Position numbers and translations under genes: made by a program | The notes under the pieces: generated by a model | Databases searched by the model: none | What the model was told of the DNA's origin: nothing | Seen by the model: only the letters and a program-made list of their open reading frames with translations | From: Chloroflexota bacterium | Lineage (GTDB): Bacteria; Chloroflexota; Anaerolineae; Caldilineales; Caldilineaceae | NCBI GenBank assembly: GCA_016861025.1 | Contig: BOKO01000001.1 | Span: forward strand, 364,001 to 428,000 | Reading direction: 5' to 3' | DNA length: 64,000 nucleotides | Shown: in pieces, positions 8,277 through 16,951 of the stretch | Layout: each line of letters begins with the position of its first letter | Numbering within the stretch: the first letter of the stretch is position 1

Positions 8277-9320
8277 ATGTCTGCGTCCATAATCTCTGAT
8301 TGGTCGATTGCGGAGGACGCGGTTGATCCGCGGCTCGTCCCCCAACGCCGTCTTTACACTGGCGCCCTGATGCCTGCTATCGGACTGGGCACATTTGGGT
8401 CGGATCATGTCTCCGGTGCTGAAGTGGCTGAAGCAGTCAAAGGGGCGGCGGCAGTTGGCTATCGCCATTTCGATTGCGCCGCCGTCTATGGCAACGAGCA
8501 TCTGATCGGGGCGGCGTTGGAAGAGATCATGGCCGGTGGGATAAGGCGCGAGGAGCTATGGGTCACCTCCAAACTTTGGAACGACAAACACGCCGAAGAA
8601 GATGTCATTCCGGCGTTCATGCAGTCGCTGCGCGATCTGCGTCTCGATTATCTTGACCTATACTTGATTCACTGGCCCTTTCCCAACCACCATGCGCCGG
8701 GCGTCGACGTGACGTCGCGCGATCACAACGCCAAACCATACATCCATGAGAATTATATGAAAACCTGGCGGCAGCTGGAGCTGTTGGTCGAGCGTGGATT
8801 GGTGCGACACATTGGCACATCCAACATGACGATCCCGAAATTGGAGCTATTATTGCGTGACGCGCGGATCAAGCCCGCCGTCAATGAAATGGAGTTGCAT
8901 CCGCACTTCCAGCAACCGAAGCTGTTCGATTTTGTGCGCGCACATGGCATCGAGCCGATCGGTTACAGCCCGATCGGCTCACCGGCGCGCCCCGAACGCG
9001 ACCGCACCCCTGAAGACACTGTCGATATCGAAGACCCGGTGATCGTAGAAATTGCCAGGCGTCATAACGTCCATCCAGCAGTCGTCTGCATCAAGTGGGC
9101 CGTACAGCGTGGACAGACGCCAATTCCATTCTCCACGAAGCGGCGCAACTATCTGGCGAATTTGCAGGCGGTCGTCAGCGATCCGCTCACCGACGACGAA
9201 ATGCGAGCGATTGCCGCCATCGACAAAGGCTGCCGGTTGATCAAGGGGCAGGTCTTTCTGTGGAAAGAAAATCAAGATTGGCGTGATTTATGGGATGAAG
9301 ACGGCGTCATCGTACAGTGA
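8277..9320 (+). CDS. Aldo/keto reductase
   Basis: 347 aa. The AKR catalytic tetrad is complete: Asp66 and Tyr71 (HFDCAAVYGNE), Lys99 (TSKLW) and His132 (YLIHWP). It reduces an aldehyde or ketone, or oxidises the corresponding alcohol, with NAD(P)H in the cytoplasm. The ATG has a strong AAGGAG ribosome site at 8263-8268. It is the first gene rightward from the operator region and is followed by a zinc alcohol dehydrogenase and a LacI regulator, so a role in sugar or polyol interconversion is likely. Substrate unknown. Confidence 0.93.
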   Translation: MSASIISDWSIAEDAVDPRLVPQRRLYTGALMPAIGLGTFGSDHVSGAEVAEAVKGAAAVGYRHFDCAAVYGNEHLIGAALEEIMAGGIRREELWVTSKLWNDKHAEEDVIPAFMQSLRDLRLDYLDLYLIHWPFPNHHAPGVDVTSRDHNAKPYIHENYMKTWRQLELLVERGLVRHIGTSNMTIPKLELLLRDARIKPAVNEMELHPHFQQPKLFDFVRAHGIEPIGYSPIGSPARPERDRTPEDTVDIEDPVIVEIARRHNVHPAVVCIKWAVQRGQTPIPFSTKRRNYLANLQAVVSDPLTDDEMRAIAAIDKGCRLIKGQVFLWKENQDWRDLWDEDGVIVQ

Positions 9321-9321
9321 G

Positions 9322-9424
9322 GTGTGTTGCGTGATTCGTGTACTGCATGTTGCATGATCTATGCCGGGTTTTGCAGAGCAGGCGCAATCTCCCAGCATAC
9401 ACACGCACCACGCAGCACGCATAC
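9322..9424. repeat. Intergenic GTGTTGCGTG-type inverted repeat
   Basis: The gap begins with GTGTTGCGTGATTCGTG and ends with ACGCACCACGCAGCACGC, its imperfect complement, so the DNA can fold back over about 100 bp. The same words recur at 38464-38532 and 39339-39415. No gene is visible here. Confidence 0.6.
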
Positions 9425-9453
9425 TTTTCCACAAACAAAAGGATGAAAAACCA

Positions 9454-10500
9454 ATGAAAATGCGAGGCGTATTGCTCCCTGGCGGGCGCAGGGTGGAGTT
9501 CAAGGAATTTGACGTGCCTGAACCGGGGCACGGTCAGGTGCTGGTCAAGATGAAGGCGTCGTCGATCTGTGGCAGCGACATACGCGCCATCTATCGCGAG
9601 CACCTGGGGCATGGTCCGGAAGGCTATCAGAATGTGATCGCTGGTCACGAACCGTGCGGACAAATTGTCAAGGTTGGTCCCGGCTGCAAACGTTTCAAGG
9701 AAGGCGACCGCGTGATCCTCTACCACATCAGCGGCTGCGGCGTCTGCAACGACTGCCGCGAGGGGTACATGATCTCGTGCACCTCCGAGCACCGCGCAGC
9801 GTATGGTTGGCAGCGCGACGGCGGCCACGCCGACTATCTGCTGGCGGAAGAGGACACCTGCGTGGCGCTGCCCGATGAACTGAGCTACGTCGATGGGGCG
9901 TTGGTGGCGTGTGGCTTTGGGACCGTCTACGAAGCCCTCAACCGCGTTGGCGTTTCGGGTCAGGATCGCGTGCTGATCACCGGGATGGGGCCGGTGGGCA
10001 TGGCTGCCGGGCTGATCGCCAAAAAGATGGGCGCCACAAAGGTCATCGGCGCCGACATCGCCGATTCTCGGCTCGATTTCAGCGTCGAGGTGGGCGCCAT
10101 TGACCATGCCGTGCGCGCCGATGCGTCCGACGCCCTCGATCAGATCAAGGCGTTGACTGGCGGTTTTGGCTGTGAAGTTTCCGTCGACTGCTCTGGCTCC
10201 CCACAAGGCCGGCTATTGGCGCTGCAAGGCACGCGACGTTGGGGACGTTGTGCGATGGTGGGTGAGGGCAATCGCGTCGATTTTGATGTCAGCCAGACGA
10301 TCATCCACAACCAGATCACAATCTACGGCTCATGGGTGACCAGTTTGGGTCACATGGAAGACCTGGTCGAGAAGCTGGTCGAGTGGAAACTCAAGCCAGA
10401 GATCATTGTGTCGCACCGTTTCACGCTCGATCAGGCTGATGAAGCCTACAAGGTTGCCGACGCCGGGCTGAGCGGCAAAGTCTGCATCGTGATGGAATGA
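9454..10500 (+). CDS. Zinc-dependent alcohol dehydrogenase (medium-chain, sorbitol/threonine dehydrogenase-like)
   Basis: 348 aa from ATG 9454, chosen because AAAGGA lies about 10 bases upstream and the MDR fold begins here. Catalytic zinc ligands are Cys39 (SSICGSD) and His65-Glu66 (AGHEPCG). The structural zinc cluster is Cys95, Cys98, Cys101 and Cys109. The NAD(P) site is GMGPVGMAAG (about 170). It oxidises a secondary alcohol, probably a polyol or sugar derivative, together with the neighbouring aldo/keto reductase. Confidence 0.93.
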   Translation: MKMRGVLLPGGRRVEFKEFDVPEPGHGQVLVKMKASSICGSDIRAIYREHLGHGPEGYQNVIAGHEPCGQIVKVGPGCKRFKEGDRVILYHISGCGVCNDCREGYMISCTSEHRAAYGWQRDGGHADYLLAEEDTCVALPDELSYVDGALVACGFGTVYEALNRVGVSGQDRVLITGMGPVGMAAGLIAKKMGATKVIGADIADSRLDFSVEVGAIDHAVRADASDALDQIKALTGGFGCEVSVDCSGSPQGRLLALQGTRRWGRCAMVGEGNRVDFDVSQTIIHNQITIYGSWVTSLGHMEDLVEKLVEWKLKPEIIVSHRFTLDQADEAYKVADAGLSGKVCIVME

Positions 10501-10580
10501 TGCTTGGTCGGTCTGATTCACCCTTATGCATCCCTGTTCAGGCGCGTGCGCCGGGCAAACTACAGCAATAACGATCTGAC

Positions 10581-11591
10581 ATGACAACGATTCGCGATGT
10601 GGCAAAGCTGGCTGGCGTGGCGCCGATCACTGTCTCGCGCGTGCTGAACAATTCTGGCTACGTGAAGCCGGAGACGCGGCGTCGCGTCGAGCAGGCGGCT
10701 GCCGAACTGCACTATATCCCGAACATGCTGGCGCACAGCTTTCGCTCCAACCGAACCAACACGCTGGCGCTTGTCATGACCGACATCACCAACCCTTTTT
10801 GGACAACAGTGGCGCGCGGTGTGGAAGATGTAGCAAGCGCGCATGGGTACAGCGTCTTCTTCTGCAACACCGATGAAAACGAGGAGAAGCAGGCGCACTA
10901 CCTGGCTGCTCTATTGCGACGCCGCGTCGACGGCGTGCTGTTGGCCCCGGCTTCGAGCAACGGCGCTCCGGTGCAGGCGCTGTTGCGGCAGAACGTCAGT
11001 GTTGTGGTGTTGGATCGCCGCGTCGAAGGCGTCGAGGTCGATACAGTGCGCGGCGATTCGATCAACGGCGCGTATCAGCTTGTCCACCATCTGGTCGAGC
11101 TTGGGCACCGGCGCATTGCACTGCTCTCGGGTCCGGCGAATCTTTCGGTGAGCCAGGAACGCGCCGCCGGCTATGAACAGGCGCTGCGCGCGGTCGGTCA
11201 GCCGCCGGAGCCGGCGTTGATGTTGTTCGGCGCCTTCACGGTCGAGAGCGGCCGCACTATGATGCAAAGATTATTGCGTTTGCCTGAGCGACCGACAGCA
11301 ATCTTTGCTGGGAATAATTTTATTGCGGCCGGCGCCCTTTCAGTGATGCGTGAAATGAACCTGCGTATGCCCGAAGATATGTCGGTTGTGGTCTTCGATG
11401 ACCTGCCGGATCCTTATGTGACTGAACCGGTGCTGACGGTGGTTGCGCAGCCAGCGTATGAGCTTGGGCAGGTCGCCGCGCGTCGGCTGTTGGCGCGGCT
11501 CGCGCAATCGTCACACGCACCGGTGCGCGATGAAATTTTGCCCGTTCGATTGATCGTGCGGCGATCCACAATGAAGCTGGCAATGGATTGA
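10581..11591 (+). CDS. LacI-family transcriptional regulator
   Basis: 336 aa. The N-terminal helix-turn-helix is TIRDVAKLAGVAPITVSRVLNN, followed by the hinge (PNMLAHSFRSNRTN) and a sugar-binding sensor core (LALVMTDITNPFWTTVARGVEDV). The recognition helix (PITVS) differs from that of the regulator at 72-1109 (VSTVS), so they should read different operators. It lies just before the ribose-type importer, whose promoter at 11624 contains a palindrome with a CG centre; it is the natural candidate to control that site. Confidence 0.95.
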   Translation: MTTIRDVAKLAGVAPITVSRVLNNSGYVKPETRRRVEQAAAELHYIPNMLAHSFRSNRTNTLALVMTDITNPFWTTVARGVEDVASAHGYSVFFCNTDENEEKQAHYLAALLRRRVDGVLLAPASSNGAPVQALLRQNVSVVVLDRRVEGVEVDTVRGDSINGAYQLVHHLVELGHRRIALLSGPANLSVSQERAAGYEQALRAVGQPPEPALMLFGAFTVESGRTMMQRLLRLPERPTAIFAGNNFIAAGALSVMREMNLRMPEDMSVVVFDDLPDPYVTEPVLTVVAQPAYELGQVAARRLLARLAQSSHAPVRDEILPVRLIVRRSTMKLAMD

Positions 11592-11623
11592 GCGGGAAAA
11601 GCGAAAAAATGCGGAAAGGGGGC

Positions 11624-11652
11624 TTGACAGAGTTTCTGTAATCGATTACAAT
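11624..11652 (+). promoter_or_regulatory. Strong promoter with embedded LacI-type operator
   Basis: TTGACA (11624-11629), exact 17-bp spacer, TACAAT (11647-11652). The perfect palindrome TGTAATCGATTACA (11637-11650) fills the spacer and runs into the -10 box, so repressor and RNA polymerase would compete. It faces the importer operon 11898-15587. The rest of the 306-bp gap 11592-11897 shows no gene, only the leader with an AGGGAG ribosome site. Confidence 0.85.
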
Positions 11653-11897
11653 TGAGTGCGCCCAGGAATATTTGCCAGAATGCCAACCAAATATTGCTCT
11701 TTGTGTGTCGGCGACAAAAATGTATAATGTGATGAGCCATTGTAAGTAGAGCACCAAACTACGCGTCGTGCATCTTGTTTTCTCGATTGTGGAGAAGCGC
11801 AATTGTGAAGAAGCGAGATGTGATGCAGCATCCTGATCCGGTCGGCAACTCCACCAGGAGTTGAACAATATCTTCTATGTTTCAAGGGAGAACATCC

Positions 11898-12926
11898 ATG
11901 AAAAACAATCGACTTGCAATGCTATTGTTAGGCATGTTGCTGATCGCCTCGTTGGTCAGCGCGTGTGCTGCGCCGGTGGCGGCGCCCGCTGCTGCGCCGG
12001 CGACAGGCGGGGATGCAGCCGCGACCGAAGCTGCGCCGGCTGAAGCTGATGCAGCCAGACCCTATATTCCGGTCATCTCCAAAGGCTTTCAGCATCAGTT
12101 CTGGCAGGCTGTGAAGCTTGGCTCCGAGCGCGCTGCTGCTGACTACAATGTTGACATCACCTTCGAGGGTCCGGCGACCGAGGCTGAGGTGGACAAGCAG
12201 ATCGAGATGCTCGAAGCAGCGTTGGCGAAGAACCCGGCTGCCATCTGCTTTGCTGCGCTCGACACGCAGGCTGCCAACCCGTTGCTGGAAGAGGCTCACT
12301 CGCGTGGCATTCCAATAGTTGGTTTCGACTCTGGCGTAGACAGCGACATCCCCGTTGCAACCGCAGCAACGGACAACATCGCAGCCGCTGCGTTGGCCGC
12401 CGACAAGATGGCTGAACTGATCGGCGGCTCCGGCAAGGTTGCGGTGCTGGTGCACGACCAGACCAGCCGCACCGGCATCGACCGCCGCGATGGCTTTGTC
12501 AATCGCATCGCTGAAGCGTACCCGGATATCGAGATTGTCAACGTAGACTATGGCGGTGGCGACCACCTGCGCTCGACCGATCTTGCCAAGGCTGTCATTC
12601 AGGCCAATCCTGATCTGAAAGGCTATTTCGGCGCCAATGAAGGGTCGGCGATCGGCGTCCTGAACGCAGTGGCCGAGCTTGGCAAGGAAGGCGAGATTGT
12701 TGTGATCGGTTACGATGCTGGCGCGCAGCAGAAGGAAGCCGTGCGTTCGGGCGTCATGGCGGGCGCAATCACGCAGAACCCGATCGGCATCGGTTACAAA
12801 TGCGTCGAGGCGGCCGTCAAAGCGATTAACGGCGAGGAAGTCGATCCGGTCATCGACACCGGCTTCTTCTGGTACGATGCCAGCAACATGGACTCGGAAG
12901 AGATCGCCCCGCTGCTGTACGACTGA
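11898..12926 (+). CDS. Ribose-type ABC transporter substrate-binding lipoprotein (CUT2)
   Basis: 342 aa from ATG 11898 (AGGGAG seven bases upstream). The signal peptide ends in LVSAC, a lipobox, followed by a long Ala/Pro/Glu-rich linker to about residue 50. The ligand domain is an RbsB-like type I periplasmic fold (YIPVISKGFQHQFWQAVKLG, IPIVGFDSGVDS, VVIGYDAG). It presents a monosaccharide to the importer encoded by the next two genes. Together with ATPase and permease it forms a complete CUT2 system; the sugar could be ribose, xylose, allose or similar. Confidence 0.94.
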   Translation: MKNNRLAMLLLGMLLIASLVSACAAPVAAPAAAPATGGDAAATEAAPAEADAARPYIPVISKGFQHQFWQAVKLGSERAAADYNVDITFEGPATEAEVDKQIEMLEAALAKNPAAICFAALDTQAANPLLEEAHSRGIPIVGFDSGVDSDIPVATAATDNIAAAALAADKMAELIGGSGKVAVLVHDQTSRTGIDRRDGFVNRIAEAYPDIEIVNVDYGGGDHLRSTDLAKAVIQANPDLKGYFGANEGSAIGVLNAVAELGKEGEIVVIGYDAGAQQKEAVRSGVMAGAITQNPIGIGYKCVEAAVKAINGEEVDPVIDTGFFWYDASNMDSEEIAPLLYD

Positions 12927-12947
12927 TTCCACCATCTAGTTTTCACC

Positions 12948-12977
12948 CTTCCAGGAAGACAATTGTCTTCCTGGAAG
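12948..12977. terminator. Perfect 30-bp hairpin between binding-protein and ATPase genes
   Basis: CTTCCAGGAAGACAA is followed at once by its exact complement, then TCTTTTC. It could act as a partial terminator or mRNA-end protector that raises binding-protein output over the ATPase and permease, matching the hairpin position in the other sugar operon (6393-6486). Confidence 0.75.
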
Positions 12978-12997
12978 TCTTTTCAAAGGGGTGATTC

Positions 12998-14548
12998 ATG
13001 GGTGATCTCTTGCTCAAAATGGAAGGGATCGATAAATCCTTTCCAGGCGTGCATGCTCTGGACAATGCACGCTTTGAATTGCGCTCTGGCGAGGTTCACG
13101 CTCTTGTGGGTGAAAACGGCGCCGGTAAGTCGACGCTGATGAAGATTCTCTCCGGCATTTACCCCAAGGATGCTGGCGTCATCATCTATCAAGGACAGGA
13201 AGTTGATATTCCCAACCCGCGTGCTGCGCAGCATCTTGGCATCAGCATGATTCATCAGGAATTGAATCTGATGAATCATTTGACGCTGGCGCAGAACGTT
13301 TTTGTCGGGCGTGAGCCGCGCGGCAGGTTGCCTTTTATTCTTGACGAAAAAAAGATCAATGCTCAGACGCAGGCGTTGTTTGACTCGATGCATTTGCGGC
13401 TCGATCCGCGCACACTAGCCGCCGATCTGACCGTTGCTAAACAGCAGATGGTCGAGATCGCCAAGGCGCTCTCCTTCAACTCGCAGGTGTTGATCATGGA
13501 TGAACCGACGGCGGCGTTGACCGAGTCGGAGATCGAGGAGCTTTTCCGCATCATTCGCCAGTTGCGCAACAAGGGTGTGGGCATCGTTTATATCTCCCAT
13601 CGTCTCGAAGAGCTGAAGCAGATTTCTGACCGTATCACCGTTATGCGCGATGGCCGCACGGTCGATACGGTCGATGCTGCGACAGTGACGATTGATCGCA
13701 TCATCAGCATGATGGTCGGCCGCACGATCTATGAGTCATCGCCCGAAGTGCCCGACAATCCAAACCCTGAAGTGGTGCTCGAGGTGCGCAACCTCAATCG
13801 TGGGGCTGCGATCAAGGATGTCAGTTTTCAGCTCAAGAAGGGTGAGATTCTTGGGTTTGCTGGTCTGATGGGCGCCGGTCGCACTGAAGTGGCGCGCGCC
13901 ATTTTTGGCGCCGACCCGATCGACTCCGGTGAAATCTATGTGAAAGGCGTCAAGGTCGCCATTAACAGCCCGCGCGATGCTGTTCGCCACGGTATAGGCT
14001 ACCTTTCCGAGGATCGAAAACGCTACGGATTGGCGTTGGGCATGGATGTCGAAGCCAATATTGCGCTGGCGTCGTTCGAACAGTTTGTTGGGCCGTTGGG
14101 TGTTGTCAACGACGGCAAGACGCGCGCAACGGCGGAGCGGTACGTCGGCGCCCTGGCGATCAAAACGCCCAGCATCCAACAGCTTGTACGCAATCTGTCG
14201 GGCGGCAACCAGCAGAAAGTCGTCATCGGCAAATGGCTGACCGCCGACACTGATATTTTGATTTTCGACGAACCGACGCGCGGCATCGACGTCGGCGCCA
14301 AGAGCGAGATATATAAACTGCTCAACGAGTTGGCGCATCAGGGCAAGTCGATCATCATGATTTCTTCCGAACTACCCGAGATTTTACGCATGAGCCATCG
14401 CATTATCGTCATGTGCGAGGGGCGCATCACCGGCGAATTGACCGCAGGCGAGGCCACACAGGAAGGCATCATGCGCCTTGCCACGCAACGTAGCGTGATG
14501 GTGGCGACGGACGACAATTCATCCGCCAATGGGGCACGAGTCAGTTAG
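12998..14548 (+). CDS. Sugar ABC transporter ATP-binding protein, two-domain (RbsA/MglA type)
   Basis: 516 aa with two fused nucleotide-binding domains, the CUT2 pattern. The first has Walker A GENGAGKS (38-45) and Walker B MDEPTAAL. The second has a degenerate Walker A (GLMGAGRTEVARA), signature LSGGNQQKV and Walker B IFDEPTRGID. The ATG at 12998 has an AAAGGGG ribosome site. It powers import by the neighbouring permease and follows the binding-protein gene after a 30-bp hairpin. Confidence 0.95.
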   Translation: MGDLLLKMEGIDKSFPGVHALDNARFELRSGEVHALVGENGAGKSTLMKILSGIYPKDAGVIIYQGQEVDIPNPRAAQHLGISMIHQELNLMNHLTLAQNVFVGREPRGRLPFILDEKKINAQTQALFDSMHLRLDPRTLAADLTVAKQQMVEIAKALSFNSQVLIMDEPTAALTESEIEELFRIIRQLRNKGVGIVYISHRLEELKQISDRITVMRDGRTVDTVDAATVTIDRIISMMVGRTIYESSPEVPDNPNPEVVLEVRNLNRGAAIKDVSFQLKKGEILGFAGLMGAGRTEVARAIFGADPIDSGEIYVKGVKVAINSPRDAVRHGIGYLSEDRKRYGLALGMDVEANIALASFEQFVGPLGVVNDGKTRATAERYVGALAIKTPSIQQLVRNLSGGNQQKVVIGKWLTADTDILIFDEPTRGIDVGAKSEIYKLLNELAHQGKSIIMISSELPEILRMSHRIIVMCEGRITGELTAGEATQEGIMRLATQRSVMVATDDNSSANGARVS

Positions 14549-14558
14549 GTCAGGGACA

Positions 14559-15587
14559 ATGGCAACAGCAGAAACCACGCTCACCACAGGCAAGCAATCG
14601 ATCTTTCGTTCTAGCGCCGCGCAGAAACTGCTGGCGTTTGCGGCGCTTATCGTCATCTTTGTCGTTTTTTCGATTTTGTCGCCTTTTTTCCGCACGCCGG
14701 AGAACGTTGTCAACATTTTGCTGGCGACCGCAGTCAACGGCGTACTGGCGCTCGGTGTGACTTTCATAATCACCACCGCTGGCATTGATCTGTCCGTGGG
14801 CACGGTGATGACGCTTTCAGCGGTGATGACTGGCCTGGCGATTTCGATCTATGGCCTGCCGGTGCCGGTCGGCATCCTGGTTGGTGTGCTCACCGGCAGC
14901 ACGGCGGGTTTGATCAATGGCCTGGTGATCTCGCGCATGCGCGTCCCCCCTTTCATCGCCACCCTCGGCATGATGATGATCGCCCGTGGGTTGGCGCTTG
15001 TGCTCTCGACAATCGAGACCGGCACCGTCAAACCGATCTACTTCAGCGATACGCCGGTTTTCCGCCAGATCACAATGGGTTCGGTGCTTTCGCCGCTGCT
15101 TTCACCAATTGCACCCGGCGTCAATGTGCCGAATGCAGTGTTGATCTTGTTTATTGCCGCACTTATCGCTGCGTTTATCCTGGCAAAAACGGTGCTCGGT
15201 CGTTACACCGTGGCGATGGGGAGCAACGAAGAGGCGACCCGGCTCTCCGGCGTCAACGTCGCCAACTGGAAGACCGCCGTCTATGCGCTTGGCGGCACCT
15301 TCAGCGGATTGGCGGGGGTGATGATTGCGTCGCGCCTGAATTCAGCGCAACCGGCGTTGGGCGTCGGCTATGAGCTGGAGGCAATTGCGGCCGTCGTGAT
15401 CGGCGGCACCTCGCTCAGCGGCGGTCAGGGCACGGTTCTGGGCACGATTATCGGCGCGTTCATCATCAGCACCCTGACCAATGGCCTGCGCATTATGAAC
15501 GTGCCGCAAGAGTGGCAGTTTGTCGTGACCGGCCTGATCGTGATCCTGGCGGTCTATCTGGACATCCTGCGGCGCCGGCGCTCTTGA
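14559..15587 (+). CDS. Sugar ABC transporter permease (RbsC type)
   Basis: 342 aa from ATG 14559; an in-frame ATG at 14529 lies inside the ATPase gene and lacks a ribosome site. It has about ten membrane segments. Family signatures are ITTAGIDLSVGTVMTLSAV and GLAGVMIASRLNSAQPALGVGYELEAIAAVVIGGTSLSGG. It is the channel subunit of the CUT2 importer and the last gene of the operon; a hairpin terminator follows 11 bp after its stop. Confidence 0.94.
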   Translation: MATAETTLTTGKQSIFRSSAAQKLLAFAALIVIFVVFSILSPFFRTPENVVNILLATAVNGVLALGVTFIITTAGIDLSVGTVMTLSAVMTGLAISIYGLPVPVGILVGVLTGSTAGLINGLVISRMRVPPFIATLGMMMIARGLALVLSTIETGTVKPIYFSDTPVFRQITMGSVLSPLLSPIAPGVNVPNAVLILFIAALIAAFILAKTVLGRYTVAMGSNEEATRLSGVNVANWKTAVYALGGTFSGLAGVMIASRLNSAQPALGVGYELEAIAAVVIGGTSLSGGQGTVLGTIIGAFIISTLTNGLRIMNVPQEWQFVVTGLIVILAVYLDILRRRRS

Positions 15588-15598
15588 AGTGCTGTGGG

Positions 15599-15634
15599 GA
15601 ACCGGGTTTCGTTGTTCAGAAGCCCGGTTCTTTG
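15599..15634 (+). terminator. Rho-independent-type terminator of the CUT2 operon
   Basis: GAACCGGGTTTC and GAAGCCCGGTTC form a 12-bp stem with one G-U pair and an eight-base loop, followed by TTTG. It lies just after the permease stop codon. Confidence 0.75.
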
Positions 15635-15637
15635 CCC

Positions 15638-15829
15638 TCAGATGTCTTCGGGATCGACGCCCAAAGCGCGCAGCCGCGCCGCTACTATTCGGCTCACTGT
15701 CGTTCCCCGGAGGCGTGTACGAACCTCAGTGCAGGCCTCGAAACGACGGCCATCCGGTCGCAATAACAACAACTCTCGCCCTTCCAACGAAAAGCAAATC
15801 TCCAAGCTAGGGTTTTCACGCGACCATGC
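15638..15829 (-). pseudogene. C-terminal fragment, possibly Uma2-family nuclease
   Basis: On the minus strand, 63 codons read in one frame to a stop at 15638 without a start codon. They contain SLEICFSLEGRELLLLRPDG and end RIVAARLRALGVDPEDI. This tail (acidic strand, 'LRPDGRRF', then a helix ending LRALGVDP) resembles the C-terminus of Uma2-family endonuclease-like proteins, which are abundant in Chloroflexota and cyanobacteria. The 5' two thirds are missing. Together with the next fragment it fills most of the 488-bp gap 15588-16075. Confidence 0.4.
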
Positions 15830-15833
15830 TCAC

Positions 15834-15980
15834 TCAACCAATCTCGATTCCGGCGCGCTGACTCAGCCGCTCCGCCACCTCGCCCGCATGTGCATGGATG
15901 TGGCGAATGGCATAGATTTGCAGCTCGAGCTTGTTCATCGGCAGCCAGTAGAAGCCAGAGGGCAACGATTGTTTTGTCAA
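15834..15980 (-). pseudogene. C-terminal fragment of a DinB-family protein
   Basis: 48 codons on the minus strand end at a stop at 15834-15836 and read ...YWLPMNKLELQIYAIRHIHAHAGEVAERLS, closing with QRAGIEIG. The helix with 'LELQIYAIRHIxxHAGEVAERL' is the closing helix of DinB/YfiT-like four-helix metal-binding proteins, including the last His of the site. Nothing upstream resembles the first three helices, so the gene is a truncated remnant. Confidence 0.6.
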
Positions 15981-16075
15981 GGTTTTGCGCAAGATTGTAG
16001 CAAACCCAACGCAAAGATAGTACAGAGCGTGGTATCCTACCGACTATTAGGTTGGTGCAAGGAGAAAACAGATCA

Positions 16076-16951
16076 ATGCTCGGTCTACCCTTTTTTCGTA
16101 AACGGAATAGCAGTGTCGTCAATGGCGCTCATGCCGACGACAATGCGCTGATCTCATTGCGCGGCGTCACCAAGAGCTATGCCACGCCCGCCGGCGAGTT
16201 TCAAGCGCTCAAAGGCATCAACCTGGAGATTGCGCCAGGTGAGTTTGTCGCCGTGGTCGGCAAGTCGGGCAGCGGCAAGTCGACGCTCAGCAACATGATC
16301 ACCGGCATTGATCGCCCCACCGCCGGTGAGGTGATCGTGGCGGGTGCGCCGGTGCACAAGCTCGGCGAGGGGCGCATCGCCGAGTGGCGCGGGCGCAACG
16401 TCGGTGTGGTCTTTCAGTTCTTCCAACTGCTGCCGACCCTCACCGTGCTTGAAAACATCCTGCTGCCGATGGATTTCTGCAACATGTTCAGCGCACGTGA
16501 ACGCAAGGAGCGCGCCTACCGCCTGCTTGCGCAGGTCGAAATGACCGACCACGCCGACAAGCTGCCGACCGCACTTTCCGGCGGACAACAGCAGCGCGTT
16601 GCGATTGCGCGTGCGCTTTCCAACGATCCTGCAATCATTGTTGCTGATGAGCCGACTGGCAATCTCGACTCGCGTACGGCGGACGCAGTCTTTCACCTCT
16701 TCGAGAATCTGGTGCGCGACGGCAAGACGATCCTGATGGTGACGCATGACGAGGACATGGCAAAGCGCGTTACGCGCACGGTGACAATCGCCGACGGTCA
16801 GATTGCAGCGGACACCGGCAGCCTGCGCAGCGAACGCCTGCATCTGCCACGCACAACGCAGAACGGCGCGCTCCATCCACCACCGATGGCGCCTGGCGTC
16901 CCTCTGCGCACCGGCGCGACCCGTCTGATGAGCGAGGGGGCCCATGCATAA
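16076..16951 (+). CDS. ABC transporter ATP-binding protein (MacB/LolD type)
   Basis: 291 aa from ATG 16076, with AAGGAG 11 bases upstream. Walker A is VGKSGSGKS, the signature LSGGQQQRVAIARAL, Walker B IIVADEPTGNLDS and the switch His is in MVTHDED. A C-terminal tail of about 45 residues (LHLPRTTQNGALHPPP) extends past the usual domain end. Its gene overlaps the FtsX-like permease gene by eight bases, so the two form one complex. Such pairs move lipids, peptides or drugs, or act as mechanotransmitters, rather than importing nutrients. Confidence 0.93.
   Translation: MLGLPFFRKRNSSVVNGAHADDNALISLRGVTKSYATPAGEFQALKGINLEIAPGEFVAVVGKSGSGKSTLSNMITGIDRPTAGEVIVAGAPVHKLGEGRIAEWRGRNVGVVFQFFQLLPTLTVLENILLPMDFCNMFSARERKERAYRLLAQVEMTDHADKLPTALSGGQQQRVAIARALSNDPAIIVADEPTGNLDSRTADAVFHLFENLVRDGKTILMVTHDEDMAKRVTRTVTIADGQIAADTGSLRSERLHLPRTTQNGALHPPPMAPGVPLRTGATRLMSEGAHA

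Noticed and set aside
11928..12935. 335-codon minus-strand frame opposite the ribose-type binding protein
   Set aside because: Exact antisense of a gene with lipobox, ribosome site and operon context.
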